Shown piece by piece: positions 42,652 through 51,109 of a stretch of DNA of 58,644 nucleotides (the stretch's first letter is position 1; every line of letters starts with the position of its first letter). The position numbers and the translations under genes are program-made. This DNA comes from an uncultured Fidelibacterota bacterium (GTDB taxonomy: Bacteria; Fidelibacterota; Marinisomatia; Marinisomatales; UBA8229): positions 1-58,644 of the forward strand of contig CAJWIT010000007.1 of the NCBI GenBank assembly GCA_913041945.1, read 5' to 3'. Under the pieces are notes generated by a model that ran no database searches, was not told the origin of the DNA, and saw nothing but the letters and a program-made list of their open reading frames with translations.

Positions 42652-42747
42652 GCATGGCTAGGAGAAGAAGTCATCGGGAATTCCCGGTATTACAATGCCA
42701 CTCTCATTCAAAATCCATTTCAATTTTGGATGAATAAAGAAGAGTAA
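42652..42747 (+). pseudogene. Remnant of a second CYTH gene (C-terminal fragment)
   Basis: The frame 42652-42747 reads GTAWLGEEVIGNSRYYNATL, then IQNPFQFWMNKEE and a stop. It lines up with the last 28 residues of the intact CYTH protein that ends 40 bases earlier (GEEVTGQVKYYNMMLLKNPF). Only the final helix and strand of the fold remain; nothing upstream in this frame matches the rest of the domain, and stops lie near 42604-42609. It is a decayed duplicate or the residue of a recombination between two paralogs. Confidence 0.75.
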
Positions 42748-42786
42748 ATACGGTTACTCTTGTCGTAATTAATTAGTGCCCTTACT

Positions 42787-43812
42787 TTAAACCTGATTTT
42801 CCATTTCATTACTATACTGCCCCAATGCTGCGGCGCCATTGCATTGTGCCCGGTGGTAAAATGCTTTTTGCGCTTCAGGGATGTTTTCTGACTTCCCGCC
42901 CCAAGCATTCAGAGCAGCCGCCTGGAGGGCACGTCCATAGGAAAAACTCAATTTCCAGGGCAGAGCATCGTTCATGGCATTCATTGCATTAAGATGCTGT
43001 GTAGCAGCCAGTTCACTCTGTCCTCCGGAAAGAAAACAGATTCCCGGAACCGCGGAAGGAACAACACGGAGGAAACATTCCACGGTTGCTTCCGCAACTT
43101 CTTCTACTGATGCCTGTTCCGGGCAGTCAAGAGCGGAGATGACCATGTTCGGTTTTAGGATCATTCCCTCTAACATTACCCCCTGTTTAAATAATTCATG
43201 AAAAACGATTGAAAGCGTTTCTTCCGTTTCCCCAAAACAGGTGTCAAGGGAATGGTTTCCATCCATCAATACTTCCGGCTCTACGATGGGTACAAGCCCG
43301 GCTTCCTGGCAAAGGGCTGCATAGCGGGCAAGGGCGTGTGCGTTTACTTCCAGGCATGCACGGCTGGGGATTCCATCTCCAATGGTAATGACAGCACGCC
43401 ACTTGGCAAACCGGGCGCCAAGTTCATAGTACTCTTCCAGACGTTCCCGCAATCCATCCAATCCTTCTGTTACCTTTTCTCCCTCATGTCCAGCCAATGG
43501 TTTGGCACCACTATCGACTTTGATCCCCGGCAGTACTCCTTTTTCTGTAAGTAACTTCGAAAACGGCACTCCTTCATTCAGGGTTGACTGCCTAAGTGTC
43601 TCATCAAACATAATGACACCACTGATAAATTCTTCCATTCCCTCCGTTGTAAATAATAGCCCCCTATATTCAGCCCGTTTATCTTCTGAGCTTTCAGTAC
43701 CAATCGAAGCAAATCGTTTCCCGATAGTTGGTGTGCTTTCATCCGCCGCTAAAATTCCTTTACCGTCAGCAACGATTGCCTGAGCAGTTTCAATTAATTG
43801 AGTTCTATCCAT
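42787..43812 (-). CDS. Fructose-bisphosphate aldolase class I
   Basis: A 341-residue class I aldolase of the eukaryote-like kind: KGILAADESTPTIGKRFASIGTE (about 18-40), GVIMFDETLRQ (about 64), KWRAVITIGDGIPSRACLEVNAHALARYAALCQEAGLVPIVEPEVL (about 137-182), EGMILKPNMVISA (about 215) with the Schiff-base lysine, and CFLSGGQSE (about 257). It cleaves fructose-1,6-bisphosphate into triose phosphates without a metal. It follows the phosphofructokinase gene with a 44-base gap, so the two adjacent glycolytic steps are likely co-transcribed. Confidence 0.95.
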   Translation of the reverse strand: MDRTQLIETAQAIVADGKGILAADESTPTIGKRFASIGTESSEDKRAEYRGLLFTTEGMEEFISGVIMFDETLRQSTLNEGVPFSKLLTEKGVLPGIKVDSGAKPLAGHEGEKVTEGLDGLRERLEEYYELGARFAKWRAVITIGDGIPSRACLEVNAHALARYAALCQEAGLVPIVEPEVLMDGNHSLDTCFGETEETLSIVFHELFKQGVMLEGMILKPNMVISALDCPEQASVEEVAEATVECFLRVVPSAVPGICFLSGGQSELAATQHLNAMNAMNDALPWKLSFSYGRALQAAALNAWGGKSENIPEAQKAFYHRAQCNGAAALGQYSNEMENQV

Positions 43813-43856
43813 ATTTTTTCCTTACCTTATTTATTTTTATTCGTTTGAAATCTATA

Positions 43857-45056
43857 TTAGCTCGCGACTGGTTGTCCAATGTGGTCCAGTAAATCCGTAA
43901 ACCAGGGAACGTGAATATCAAACGGTTTGCCGCCTTTAATTCTCGAAAGATCAATCAAGGTTAACTTCCCGTCTTTATCTTCATCCATTCCTACAACACC
44001 GCTTTTCCCCTCTAGCGCATATTTAGCAGCCAGAAAAGCCGATCGTTTGATCAGATCGAGATCTTCCTCATTTGGTGCTGCGGAGCGGGCAAAATATCCG
44101 CTTTTCTGTACAAGTGTTTTCTCCGCACCCAATCGTTTTGCAAATTGTTTTGCAAACCACTGCCCCGGATTTATTTCATCCAGACGGACATGCCCAAAGG
44201 CATCGCGTGGTACGGCTTCGCCCTTGGCTTCCATTTCGTGCACAATTGTATCAATTCCTGCTCCTTCACTGAGAAAGATATTCACTCCGTCTTTTTCATC
44301 CATTCTTTTTTTCAGGCGGTTCACTTCCCGTTCAAAATCAATTTCCAGCTCCGGAATATAAACAGCGTCAATATCCCAGCGATTTTTGTCTATGAGCAAT
44401 TCAGGTAAAAACTTTTTCGTGTCAAGCTGGTTGCGGTATGCATGAGCGGTTGCGGCAGTGAGCCATCCGCAATGGCGTCCCATAACTTCATGGATTAATA
44501 ATTGTCTTGTGCTGGTGGTATTTTCATTGGCGATATTCTCAAAAAATACTGCTCCCTGTTCCGCTGCTGTCCAGGCACCTAACGTTTGAACGATGGGATA
44601 AATATCATTATCAACGGTCTTTGGTAATCCTACTACGGTGAGCTTATGACCCGCTTGAGATAAATATTGTGCCAATTCTGATGCGGTAGTATTGGTGTCA
44701 TCACCTCCTATGGTGTGCAATATATCCACTTTGTCCTGAACCAACTGTTTTGCGGCAACTTCCAAAGGATCTTCGCCCTCCTTTACGTAACCACATTTTA
44801 TGCAATCCTCAACATTGGTTAGCTTCACCCGGCTGTTCCCGATGGGGCTTCCGCCAAACCGTAATAATATATCAACATGTTCTTTTACGGAAGATGGAAA
44901 ATCAATCCTTTTTCCAAGAAGAAGTCCTCGGTATCCATTCAAATATCCAATCAACTCTGCTTCAGGTTCAACCTTATTATAGTTTTCAATCAATGCTCCA
45001 ATGGATGCAGAGAGACAGGGAGCAATACCTCCGGCTGTAAGAAATGCAATTTTCAT
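43857..45056 (-). CDS. pfp: PPi-dependent 6-phosphofructokinase
   Basis: A 399-residue phosphofructokinase-fold enzyme. The phosphate-donor loop reads IGGDDTNTTA (about 116-125) and the substrate site PKTVDNDI (about 144-151). The Asp after GGD and the Lys in PKTxDND are established marks of pyrophosphate-dependent enzymes; ATP-dependent ones have Gly at both places. MGRHCGWLTAA (about 191-201) and SEGAGID (about 254) are also present. It phosphorylates fructose-6-phosphate using PPi, reversibly. It lies upstream of aldolase. Confidence 0.92.
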   Translation of the reverse strand: MKIAFLTAGGIAPCLSASIGALIENYNKVEPEAELIGYLNGYRGLLLGKRIDFPSSVKEHVDILLRFGGSPIGNSRVKLTNVEDCIKCGYVKEGEDPLEVAAKQLVQDKVDILHTIGGDDTNTTASELAQYLSQAGHKLTVVGLPKTVDNDIYPIVQTLGAWTAAEQGAVFFENIANENTTSTRQLLIHEVMGRHCGWLTAATAHAYRNQLDTKKFLPELLIDKNRWDIDAVYIPELEIDFEREVNRLKKRMDEKDGVNIFLSEGAGIDTIVHEMEAKGEAVPRDAFGHVRLDEINPGQWFAKQFAKRLGAEKTLVQKSGYFARSAAPNEEDLDLIKRSAFLAAKYALEGKSGVVGMDEDKDGKLTLIDLSRIKGGKPFDIHVPWFTDLLDHIGQPVAS

Positions 45057-45152
45057 TAATGTAATTTTTCCAAAATAATTAGCATTAAATTTAATTAGAT
45101 TTCAGAATAATGAATTGCCTTATTTTTTTCTAGTTCTGTAGAAACTCTAATT

Positions 45153-47105
45153 ATGAAACAAGCTATCTGGACTCCATCACAAAAGCAAATTGACCGATCA
45201 CAGATGACCAAGTTTATGAAGTATGTAAACTTATCCCGTCATCTCTCCCTGAAAAATTATGATGACTTATATTCCTGGTCCATAAAGGAGATTCCCTCAT
45301 TTTGGGAATCCCTCTGGGAATTTAGTGAAGTAAAACACTCAACTCCTTATTCAAAAGTTGTAGATGATACTTCTAAAATGCCGGGCGCAAAATGGTTCCC
45401 AGATGTACGGTTAAATTATGCAGAGAATTTATTGCGATTCAATGACTCGAAACCGGCAATAATATTTAAGGGAGAGAATCAAAATCCTCGCATTCTTACC
45501 TACCAGGACCTAAACGAAGAAGTGAATAAAGCAGCACATGCATTACGAAACATGGGAGTAGTTAAAGGAGACAGGGTAGCCGGATTTATACCAAACATGC
45601 CTGAAGCCGTTATAGCAATGTTAGCTGCTGCTTCTATCGGAGCAATTTGGAGCTCCTCTTCCCCGGATTTTGGAATTAAAGGTGTTCTGGACCGATTCGC
45701 TCAAATTGAGCCGAAAATCCTGTTTGCTGCAGATGGGTACTTTTACAATGGCAAAAGATTTAACTCCCTTGACAGACTGGAAGGAATTTTGAAAGCCCTG
45801 CCCAGCATTGAAAACGTGGTGATAGTCCCTTACACCAGGGACCAGGCAGATATTTCTTCAATTCAGAATGGCATCCATTATAAAGATTTTCTTCCTGCAG
45901 GTACAGTTCCAGAAATTAATTTTGAGCAGCTTCCATTTGATCATCCTCTTTATATAATGTATTCCTCCGGGACCACAGGATTGCCAAAATCGATTGTACA
46001 TGGGGCGGGGGGAACGTTAATTCAGCATTTGAAAGAATTATGTCTGCATACTGATCTCACAAGAGATGATACCATTATTTACTTTACAACGTGTGGATGG
46101 ATGATGTGGAACTGGCTGGTTTCCTCCCTTGCAATCGGTGCCACAATTGTACTCTACGATGGATCTCCATTCCATCCTGATTCTGGAGCAATGTGGAAAA
46201 TGGCTCAAGATTTTAAAATAACTGTTTTTGGCACCAGCGCTAAATTTATCGCGTCAAGTCAGTCAATCGGTGAAAAACCAAAAGAAAAATATATTCTAAA
46301 TGAACTAAAAACTATCCTTTCCACAGGTTCTCCATTAATAGAGGAGAACTACGATTTTGTATACGAAAATATTAAAGAAGACGTTCAGCTTTCCTCCATC
46401 TCTGGCGGGACCGATATCATCTCCTGTTTCGCTCTTGGGAATCCAATTCTTCCAGTCCATCGAGGAGAATTGCAATGTCGCGGGCTGGGGATGAATGTCC
46501 AATCATTTGATTCAGATGGAAACTCGCTTATAAATAAAAAGGGCGAGTTGGTCTGTGCTTCAGCTTTTCCATCCATGCCGGTTTATTTTTGGAACGATCC
46601 TGATGGGACAAAATACCAACAGGCATATTTTAACACCTATCCCGGTGTGTGGCATCATGGAGATTACATTATGATAAACGATTTGGGCGGTGTAAAAATA
46701 TTTGGCAGAAGTGATGCCACTTTGAACCCGGGTGGAATTCGTATAGGTACATCAGAAATATACCGCGTAGTAGAAAATTTTCCAGAAGTTACAGACAGCC
46801 TTGTTGTCGGACAAAAATGGGGAGATGATGAACGAGTTATTCTGTTTGTTACATTAACTGAAGACACATCTCTCCATCATGAATTTATTCAAAAAATTAA
46901 AAAGACCATTCGATCAGAATCTTCACCAAGACATGTCCCAAAAAAGATTATTGAAATCGCAGATATTCCTTACACAATCAATGGGAAAAAAGTAGAAATT
47001 GCAGTCAAAAAAATAATCCATGGAGAGGACGTACCTAATCGGGATGCCTTAGCAAACCCGGAATCATTGCAATTCTATCAGAATCTTCCTGATCTCCAGA
47101 CATGA
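45153..47105 (+). CDS. Acetoacetyl-CoA synthetase
   Basis: A 650-residue ANL-superfamily ligase of the acetoacetate-CoA ligase (AacS) type. It has the AacS-like N-terminus, PGAKWFPDVRLNYAENLLR (about 75-93), the AMP-binding loop YIMYSSGTTGLPKSIVHG (about 268-285), TTCGWMMWNWLVSSLAIGATIVLYDG (about 311-336), SGGTDIISCFALGNP (about 421-435), and the hinge/C-terminal domain (VKIFGRSDATLNPGGIRIGTSEIYR, about 509-533) with IPYTINGKKVEIAVKK at the end. It activates acetoacetate for use as carbon source or in polymer and lipid synthesis. A long-loop terminator follows. Confidence 0.93.
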   Translation: MKQAIWTPSQKQIDRSQMTKFMKYVNLSRHLSLKNYDDLYSWSIKEIPSFWESLWEFSEVKHSTPYSKVVDDTSKMPGAKWFPDVRLNYAENLLRFNDSKPAIIFKGENQNPRILTYQDLNEEVNKAAHALRNMGVVKGDRVAGFIPNMPEAVIAMLAAASIGAIWSSSSPDFGIKGVLDRFAQIEPKILFAADGYFYNGKRFNSLDRLEGILKALPSIENVVIVPYTRDQADISSIQNGIHYKDFLPAGTVPEINFEQLPFDHPLYIMYSSGTTGLPKSIVHGAGGTLIQHLKELCLHTDLTRDDTIIYFTTCGWMMWNWLVSSLAIGATIVLYDGSPFHPDSGAMWKMAQDFKITVFGTSAKFIASSQSIGEKPKEKYILNELKTILSTGSPLIEENYDFVYENIKEDVQLSSISGGTDIISCFALGNPILPVHRGELQCRGLGMNVQSFDSDGNSLINKKGELVCASAFPSMPVYFWNDPDGTKYQQAYFNTYPGVWHHGDYIMINDLGGVKIFGRSDATLNPGGIRIGTSEIYRVVENFPEVTDSLVVGQKWGDDERVILFVTLTEDTSLHHEFIQKIKKTIRSESSPRHVPKKIIEIADIPYTINGKKVEIAVKKIIHGEDVPNRDALANPESLQFYQNLPDLQT

Positions 47106-47192
47106 TTATGGATTTTGCCTGAATAATGAGAAAATAAAAAAATCATTTTCAGCCCCTTGCTGTTTAATAATTTGTAAATTGAAATAAATTTT

Positions 47193-47265
47193 GCGGCGCT
47201 TATCCCCACCAATGGAATTATTCTTTCTGTAGGTGTTTGTGGTCAACAATAAGCGTCGCTTTTTT
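47193..47265 (+). terminator. Long-loop terminator after the acetoacetyl-CoA synthetase gene
   Basis: GCGGCGCTTAT (47193-47203) pairs with ATAAGCGTCGC (47249-47259), an 11-bp stem with one G-T pair, followed at once by a run of six T. The loop of 45 bases is long for a terminator. It contains CCCCACC, which can pair with GGTG and GTGG inside. A small structured RNA ending here is an alternative. Confidence 0.6.
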
Positions 47266-47370
47266 ATTCCTTCTTTTCCGGTTTTACTCACCTCAAATTA
47301 TTCGGAACTTAATTAATCTATTATTGTAAGACAGGTGTTGATCACAAAAAAACAGAAGGGAAAACATACT

Positions 47371-47877
47371 ATGAAACAAAAAGATAACGAAAACAGGAAA
47401 ACACTTGTCTTCACTGTTGTACTTGGATTCTTTGTAATGGGAACTGTTGTCTACCAACATCTTTCTTCCCCTGGAGAATCTACGATGGATGATTTTTCAA
47501 TAGTGGAGCAGGAATTCGTGAAAGATAATCCTGTTCCCATAATAGACACAATAGAGCCGGATGAATGGGATAACGAAGTTAATTCAACTGATGACTTTTT
47601 AGGGAATGAGGCAGTATCAACTTTAGACGAAGAACCTATAAAATCATTTCCTGAGGCATTTGCTGAAGCACGCTCATTGCTTGGGTCGGGAAAAATCTTC
47701 AGCTGGAACGGATCAGAATATTCCACATCCTATGCGGAAGAAGAAAATAGCAGGGAACAATTTATGACACCTGGGGTACCAAAAGATGATAACCGGACTG
47801 AAAACTTTGCTGAAGAAAAAAATCAGAATACTCTAAAGAACCAACATTCTATTGTTATCCACAATAACCAGCAATAA
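47371..47877 (+). CDS. Single-pass membrane-anchored protein of unknown function
   Basis: A 168-residue protein. The N-terminus is short and basic (MKQKDNENRKT), then one hydrophobic segment (LVFTVVLGFFVMGTVVYQHL, residues 12-31), then about 135 acidic, Ser/Asp/Glu-rich residues with no recognised domain, probably disordered and periplasmic. It may be an anchor or tether. The start is ATG at 47371, since AAGGGA lies about ten bases upstream; GTG at 47335 would extend the same frame. A strong terminator follows. Confidence 0.6.
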   Translation: MKQKDNENRKTLVFTVVLGFFVMGTVVYQHLSSPGESTMDDFSIVEQEFVKDNPVPIIDTIEPDEWDNEVNSTDDFLGNEAVSTLDEEPIKSFPEAFAEARSLLGSGKIFSWNGSEYSTSYAEEENSREQFMTPGVPKDDNRTENFAEEKNQNTLKNQHSIVIHNNQQ

Positions 47878-47898
47878 GTGAACGCGATCGATAAGTAA

Positions 47899-47933
47899 AA
47901 CCGGGCATTCAAATGTGCATGTCCGGTTTTTTT
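47899..47933 (+). terminator. Rho-independent terminator
   Basis: ACCGGGCA (47900-47907) pairs with TGTCCGGT (47920-47927), eight pairs around a 12-base loop, followed by a run of seven T. It ends the transcript of the membrane-anchored protein gene. Confidence 0.85.
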
Positions 47934-48127
47934 ATATTAAAAATTCTTGTCTTCATTAAATTAATCTTATATTTTCTCTCCATGATTTTTTAAATGTAAA
48001 CGAAAAAGATGTGGTGAGCTGCTATTTAAATGGTGTGTCAACAAATCTAACCAGGAATGAGTTCCATTCGTTTTATCTTAAAGAATAATAATAAATATTA
48101 ACACATACATAGAAAGAGGTCAAATTT

Positions 48128-48340
48128 ATGGCTGAACGTGAACAAGGAACCGTTAAATGGTTCAGCTCATCAAAAGGATATGGATTTATAACCCCCGAAG
48201 AAGGCGATGACATTTTCTGTCATTTTTCTTCCATATCAGGTGATGGATATCGTACTCTCAAAGAAAACGATAAAGTAGAATTTGAGATTGCCACAACCGA
48301 TAAAGGAAAAGAAGCAAAGAACGTAGAGATAATATCTTAA
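48128..48340 (+). CDS. Cold-shock protein (CspA family)
   Basis: A 70-residue five-stranded OB-fold protein with both RNA-binding motifs: GTVKWFSSSKGYGFI (RNP1 region, residues 7-21) and DDIFCHFSSI (RNP2, about 27-36). The end KEAKNVEII completes the fold. It binds single-stranded RNA and melts secondary structure. A long untranslated leader of at least 100 bases lies upstream (after the terminator at 47933), as is usual for cold-induced csp genes; the ribosome binding site is AAAGAGG. Confidence 0.95.
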   Translation: MAEREQGTVKWFSSSKGYGFITPEEGDDIFCHFSSISGDGYRTLKENDKVEFEIATTDKGKEAKNVEIIS

Positions 48341-48559
48341 TTCCCATTTATTTATACTAGACCTCGAGTCCCAGATTTTCGTCTAAGAAAATCACGGTAA
48401 TTTCCCAAATAAAAAATTCACTTTGGGTCTAATTTCTGCTACAAAGTAAAAATTAGATTATATGTTATTTCTGCGACTCGATGAATCTGATCATCATTTA
48501 TAAGTATTTCATATAGGATACAAACAAATTAGAGCTGTACCTTAAGGTAGATTTACAAT

Positions 48560-49234
48560 TTAGTTTGTTTTACTAAGTATTTCAGTTACCTTTTGTTGAA
48601 GTGCTCTAAGATTAGTTTCTTCACCATTTATTAAAAATTTTGGCACGGCAAGCCGAAGTTTGGTAGCTCTCAGTTCACTCACTTCAGTATTAATCTGATT
48701 TTGTAGCGCAGGATCTTTAATATCTGCTCTTAACTGATTAATATTTAATCCAAACTCACTGGCTAATTCTAAAGGTAAATGTTCGTTATTCTTTAACTCC
48801 GTATAACGACCCATTATTTTTTTATGCATCTCATTATACATCCCCTGATTTCCAGCAGCCAGGGAATATAATGCGGCTAAATTAGCCTGTTTGTGGGAAC
48901 GAAGAGGGAAATTTTTATATACAATTCTCACATCTTTCGGATATTTTTTTAAAATTCTATCTACCGTACCGGTAGATCTTGCACAGTAGGGTCATTGATA
49001 ATCCATCCATTCTATGATTGTGACTTTAGCATCTGCGGGACCTTCATAATAAGAATTTCCAATGGGGATATTAAAAATTTCTTTTGGTTTTTCTTTCCAG
49101 GTACCATCATCCAATATCAGTACTTTTGGCCCATTTTTTATCGTGCCTTCCCCAATAACTTTCACTTCCTGGGGAAGAGCAAAAGAACACATAAATACAA
49201 GCAACAAGGTGATTTTAAGAACTGACTTTCCCAT
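48560..49234 (-). CDS. Periplasmic DsbA-like selenoprotein (in-frame UGA read as selenocysteine)
   Basis: Read through the TGA at 48994-48992, one frame gives 224 residues. Residues 1-21 are a signal peptide (MGKSVLKITLLLVFMCSFAL). Then VTIIEWMDYQ-U-PYCARST (U is residue 81) replaces the DsbA/thioredoxin motif CPYC with UPYC. A helical insertion domain follows, then AVPKFLINGEE with the cis-proline of the thioredoxin fold. All parts on both sides of the TGA align to one DsbA-like domain (Thioredoxin_4 type). Fifteen bases after the UGA begins a perfect 8-bp stem. The alternative is a nonsense mutation of Cys81. It should act as an oxidoreductase in the periplasm. Confidence 0.85.
48959..48977 (-). 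promoter_or_regulatory. Candidate bacterial SECIS element
   Basis: On the coding (minus) strand, ATCTACCG (48977-48970) pairs perfectly with CGGTAGAT (48966-48959). The apical loop reads GGTAC if the closing G-C pair opens. The loop's first G is 22 bases after the UGA, inside the 16-37 base range of bacterial SECIS elements. In Escherichia coli fdhF the GGUCU loop is 19-23 bases downstream. The stem lies fully inside the coding frame, as in other bacterial SECIS. Confidence 0.75.
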
Positions 49235-49609
49235 AATGAGATTTCACTTTCCTTTCTTTTGGTTTATTTTATCTAAAACTTTTCCCAATACAGTTTATAC
49301 TGAATACCAGCATTTAAATGCTAAGAAAATTGTTTGTCATATGTTCTTATTGTTTTATTAAACAGGTTAAATGTATTACAAAAAACTCTTGTTGTGCAAT
49401 TTATTGTAACCATTCAAAAAAATAATGAGGGATATTTTCTGTATTACTAAGTCATTGAAGAAATTTCTTAGGTTCCTTGATTAAAAAAGAAACAAAATTT
49501 ATGATAACATATTACATAATTTCATATTTTAAATTTTTGATTCAAAGCACCTGTTTCCCCCTCAGAGATAAACATTTGGTGCAACTATAAAACTCAAATT
49601 AATTGATAT
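49235..49609. other. Intergenic region between the selenoprotein gene and the sigma factor gene
   Basis: This AT-rich region of 375 bases holds the divergent promoters. A perfect 14-bp palindrome, AGCATTTAAATGCT, is at 49309-49322. CAGTTTATACTG, a near palindrome, is at 49291-49302. Both lie upstream of the selenoprotein gene and could bind a regulator. There is no open frame worth calling. Confidence 0.4.
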
Positions 49610-50155
49610 ATGCAGACACCGGAAAAAAAATTACTGGAACGTATAAAAAAATCCAATAAAACTGCCTTCAAAGATCTTTATTATATACATCATCCAGTCC
49701 TTTTTCGATACGTCGTTTACCGGATTCGTGACAGAGAGATTGCGGAAGATATTGTCCAAGAAACATTTGTTCGGATATGGAACAACCGATCTCGTTTGGA
49801 TTCGAACAAGTCATTTTTTTCCCTCATTGCCAAGGTAAGCAACAACCTCTGTTACGATCACTTTCGTCATCAGAAAGTCAAAATACAACACCAGGAAAAA
49901 TTACCGGGATTGTATAGTAAAAATAAGAAGAATCCTGAATCCGGTCACGATCTGAACGAAATGAAAGAAGCAATCTGGAATGCAGTAAATGATCATTTGC
50001 CTGATAAATGTCGTAAAATCTTTTTGTTAAGTCGCAATGAGAGAAAAACAAATCAGGAAATTGCTGATCTCCTGAATATATCAAAACGAACAGTTGAAAA
50101 TCAACTCTATCGAGCACTAAAAATTTTACGGAAACTCCTGAAGAATTATCTGTAA
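49610..50155 (+). CDS. ECF sigma factor (FecI-like)
   Basis: A 181-residue ECF sigma factor. Region 2 is at about 12-85 (KDLYYIHHPVLFRYVVYRIRDREIAEDIVQETFVRIWNNR pattern, cited by position), with the -10-binding helix. Region 4 is at about 118-178, with the helix-turn-helix TNQEIADLLNISKRTVENQLYRALKIL (about 144-170). It belongs to the group found beside FecR-type anti-sigma factors and TonB receptors in Bacteroidetes-like genomes. The genes after it fit exactly: fecR, then the receptor. Confidence 0.92.
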   Translation: MQTPEKKLLERIKKSNKTAFKDLYYIHHPVLFRYVVYRIRDREIAEDIVQETFVRIWNNRSRLDSNKSFFSLIAKVSNNLCYDHFRHQKVKIQHQEKLPGLYSKNKKNPESGHDLNEMKEAIWNAVNDHLPDKCRKIFLLSRNERKTNQEIADLLNISKRTVENQLYRALKILRKLLKNYL

Positions 50156-50212
50156 GTAACAAAGTGGGTTTATCCGTTATATGCACAGGAAAAGAATATT
50201 TTTTGAAATACT

Positions 50213-51109
50213 ATGAAATCATTTGACAAAAAAATAAAGAAAGAATTCAAATTACTCTGGGAGATGAGTTCTGAGATACATTTGCCGGAACCGCCCAATA
50301 CCGATGATGCCTGGATGGAAATGGAACAGCTGATTGAACAAAATGAAGTGAAGACGAAGCTTTCACCGGCAAGGTTTTATCCCAAAAGAAAATTTTCACC
50401 TCAACCACGTTTTGCATATGTAATAGCGGCAGTACTCATGTTCACATTGCTTGGTCAACCCGCTTATTTATGGCTGACTACTGAATCATTTATAACTGAC
50501 CGCGGTGAACAGATATCTTTTAACTTGCCGGATGATTCCAAAATTCGTTTGAATGCAGAAAGCGAACTCACTTTCCGGTCATCCTTTAATGAAAAATCCC
50601 GCCTGGTTACCTTAAGTGGCGAAGCATATTTTGATGTGCAATCAGGATCACATCCTTTTATTATTCAACACGAAGATGTTTCTATCAGGGTTGTTGGAAC
50701 ACAATTCAATGTACGGACAATTGAGAATGAAATCGAAGTTGCCGTAAATGAAGGAATAGTTCTGGTTTCAAATGATCAAACCAACGACAATCCGGTTCAT
50801 ATAACAAAAGGACAATTCATTTCCTTCAGTAAAAAAGAATCTCCCGGAACTCCGGAAGCAATCGGACATGACCAATATCCAGGCTGGATCTACAATAAAT
50901 TTATTTTTAATCAGGAAAATCTTAGCGTCGTTTGCAAAGAAATTGAACGTAAATTCGATGTCGATATTGAACTTGAAAGTGATGGATTAGAAACAATTAC
51001 CGTCACTGGAGTTATAGATGCTAAAGATCTAAGCCGTGTCTTGCATACGCTTTCTTCACTGACAAACCGATCTTACAAATTTGACAATAAGAGGTATACG
51101 TTCTACTAA
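50213..51109 (+). CDS. FecR-type anti-sigma factor
   Basis: A 298-residue inner-membrane anti-sigma factor. The cytoplasmic N-terminus of about 60 residues ends in a hydrophobic helix (FAYVIAAVLMFTLLGQPAYLWL, about 64-86). The periplasmic FecR domain follows (GEQISFNLPDDSKIRLNAESELTFRSSFNEKSRLVTLSGEAYFDVQ, about 98-143), and then a DUF4974-like C-terminal domain (PGWIYNKFIFNQENLSVVCKEIERKFDVDIEL, about 222-254). It holds the ECF sigma factor and responds to the receptor. Confidence 0.92.
   Translation: MKSFDKKIKKEFKLLWEMSSEIHLPEPPNTDDAWMEMEQLIEQNEVKTKLSPARFYPKRKFSPQPRFAYVIAAVLMFTLLGQPAYLWLTTESFITDRGEQISFNLPDDSKIRLNAESELTFRSSFNEKSRLVTLSGEAYFDVQSGSHPFIIQHEDVSIRVVGTQFNVRTIENEIEVAVNEGIVLVSNDQTNDNPVHITKGQFISFSKKESPGTPEAIGHDQYPGWIYNKFIFNQENLSVVCKEIERKFDVDIELESDGLETITVTGVIDAKDLSRVLHTLSSLTNRSYKFDNKRYTFY

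Noticed and set aside
48560-49234. Two separate genes, an 80-residue peptide and a 123-residue protein, instead of one
   Set aside because: Both parts lie in the same frame, together complete a single DsbA-like fold, and the downstream part would lack its signal peptide and its active site.
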